From NCBI GenBank assembly GCA_038277395.1, contig CM076193.1, positions 171,966,711 to 172,030,710 of the forward strand: a stretch of 64,000 nucleotides of DNA, given 5' to 3'. The notes beneath the pieces were generated by a model. It searched no databases, was not told the DNA's origin, and saw only the letters and a program-made list of their open reading frames with translations. Origin of the DNA: Dryocosmus kuriphilus (Eukaryota; Arthropoda; Insecta; Hymenoptera; Cynipidae). This document shows positions 63,771-64,000 of this stretch, one piece after another. Numbering within the stretch: position 1 is the first letter of the stretch; every line of letters begins with the position of its first letter. Both the position numbers and the translations under genes were made by a program.

Positions 63771-64000
63771 ACTCATTATGAAGCATTAGGAATGGCAATT
63801 TGCTATACTGGCGAAGAAACCTACAACCCAGAGGTTAGCATCAATGGGCTATATCCATTGGACACATTAATAAAAGTGGAGTTAATCAGTGTATATGCAG
63901 CAGCATTATTAGAACAGGAAAAATTAGTTTACAGGAAATATCACTCTACCTCCATTCATTTTATATTGCCAGTACTACCATTATTAATCACAACTCTGAG
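63771..64000 (+). other. Unrecognised open frame running off the window
   Basis: From 63774 the frame reads HYEALGMAICYTGEETYNPE, then VSINGLYPLDTLIKVELISV, YAAALLEQEKL and HSTSIHFILPVLPLLITTL, with no stop to the end. Composition is convincingly protein-like and could be viral or element-derived. I recognise no family. The true start may be upstream and cut by the mariner. Confidence 0.4.

Noticed and set aside
1..64000. Host genes or tRNA genes
   Set aside because: No frame outside the element genes shows a recognisable host family, and I saw no cloverleaf with A and B boxes; a tRNA scan would be needed to exclude decayed copies.

Overview
This 64-kb window is eukaryotic and almost certainly from an arthropod, most likely an insect. 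The DNA is AT-rich with long G or C homopolymers and low-complexity stretches, several frames are interrupted by GT..AG introns, and the mobile-element repertoire (Helentron, PIF/Harbinger, piggyBac, mariner, hAT, MULE, ISL2EU-like, BEL/Pao, Copia-type LTRs, Penelope) is typical of insect genomes. The species cannot be fixed from the sequence. I found no confident single-copy host gene, tRNA, rRNA or CRISPR array. The window is a transposon graveyard with deep nesting, and most coding frames carry stops or frameshifts.

Layout, left part (1-23.7 kb): the 3' part of a Helentron (Rep, PIF1-like helicase, endonuclease, Ulp1-like protease) at 1-3970 with a repetitive tail to 4440; a PIF/Harbinger element (about 4755-9443) with a two-exon Myb-like accessory gene and a convergent DDE transposase; an AT-rich minisatellite and a GC-rich island (9.5-11.2 kb); a mariner-type transposase tail (11.85-12.05 kb); an ISL2EU-like element with tandem-repeat termini (14726-18183); the 3' end of a Penelope-like element (PLE, 18.8-21.6 kb) split by a short piggyBac derivative (19921-21260); and a fragment of an unclassified transposase (21.6-22.2 kb).

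Right part (23.7-62.5 kb): the main structural reading is one old element encoding a protein-primed-type family B DNA polymerase (Polinton/adintovirus-like). Inverted copies of a several-hundred-base repeat lie at 23730-24350 (+) and 60285-62512 (-). Its polymerase frame is scattered over 26401-27346, 28622-28911, 46841-47998 and about 51478-52000, all on the + strand and in the correct order. The gaps are later insertions: a mariner (27349-28619, TA), an LTR element with Copia-type signals (28917-46835, TAATA) and a piggyBac (48591-51455, TTAA), plus an unexplained 589-bp segment. A MULE (54337-56139, 9-bp duplication), a second Copia-type LTR (53171-53376), a PLE (24365-25890, 14-bp duplication) and a GC-rich insertion (60386-62185, 4-bp duplication) also sit between the inverted repeats.

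The LTR element at 28917-46835 is itself a host. A hAT transposon (29074-34580, 8-bp duplication) sits in its 5' LTR, a PLE fragment (35162-35738, 11-bp duplication) in its gag-like gene, and a complete BEL/Pao retrotransposon (36893-45924, 5-bp duplication) further along the same gene. With these removed it has LTRs, a primer site, a polypurine tract and a gag-like gene ending in zinc knuckles, but no polymerase.

After 62513 there is a second mariner copy that shares two inactivating lesions with the first, then an unrecognised open frame running off the end. Several PLE fragments carry hammerhead-ribozyme-like cores. Three other frames (56537-57478, 58298-59112, 63771-64000) and a small minus-strand gene (52160-52620) were not recognised and are the best places to look for new biology.
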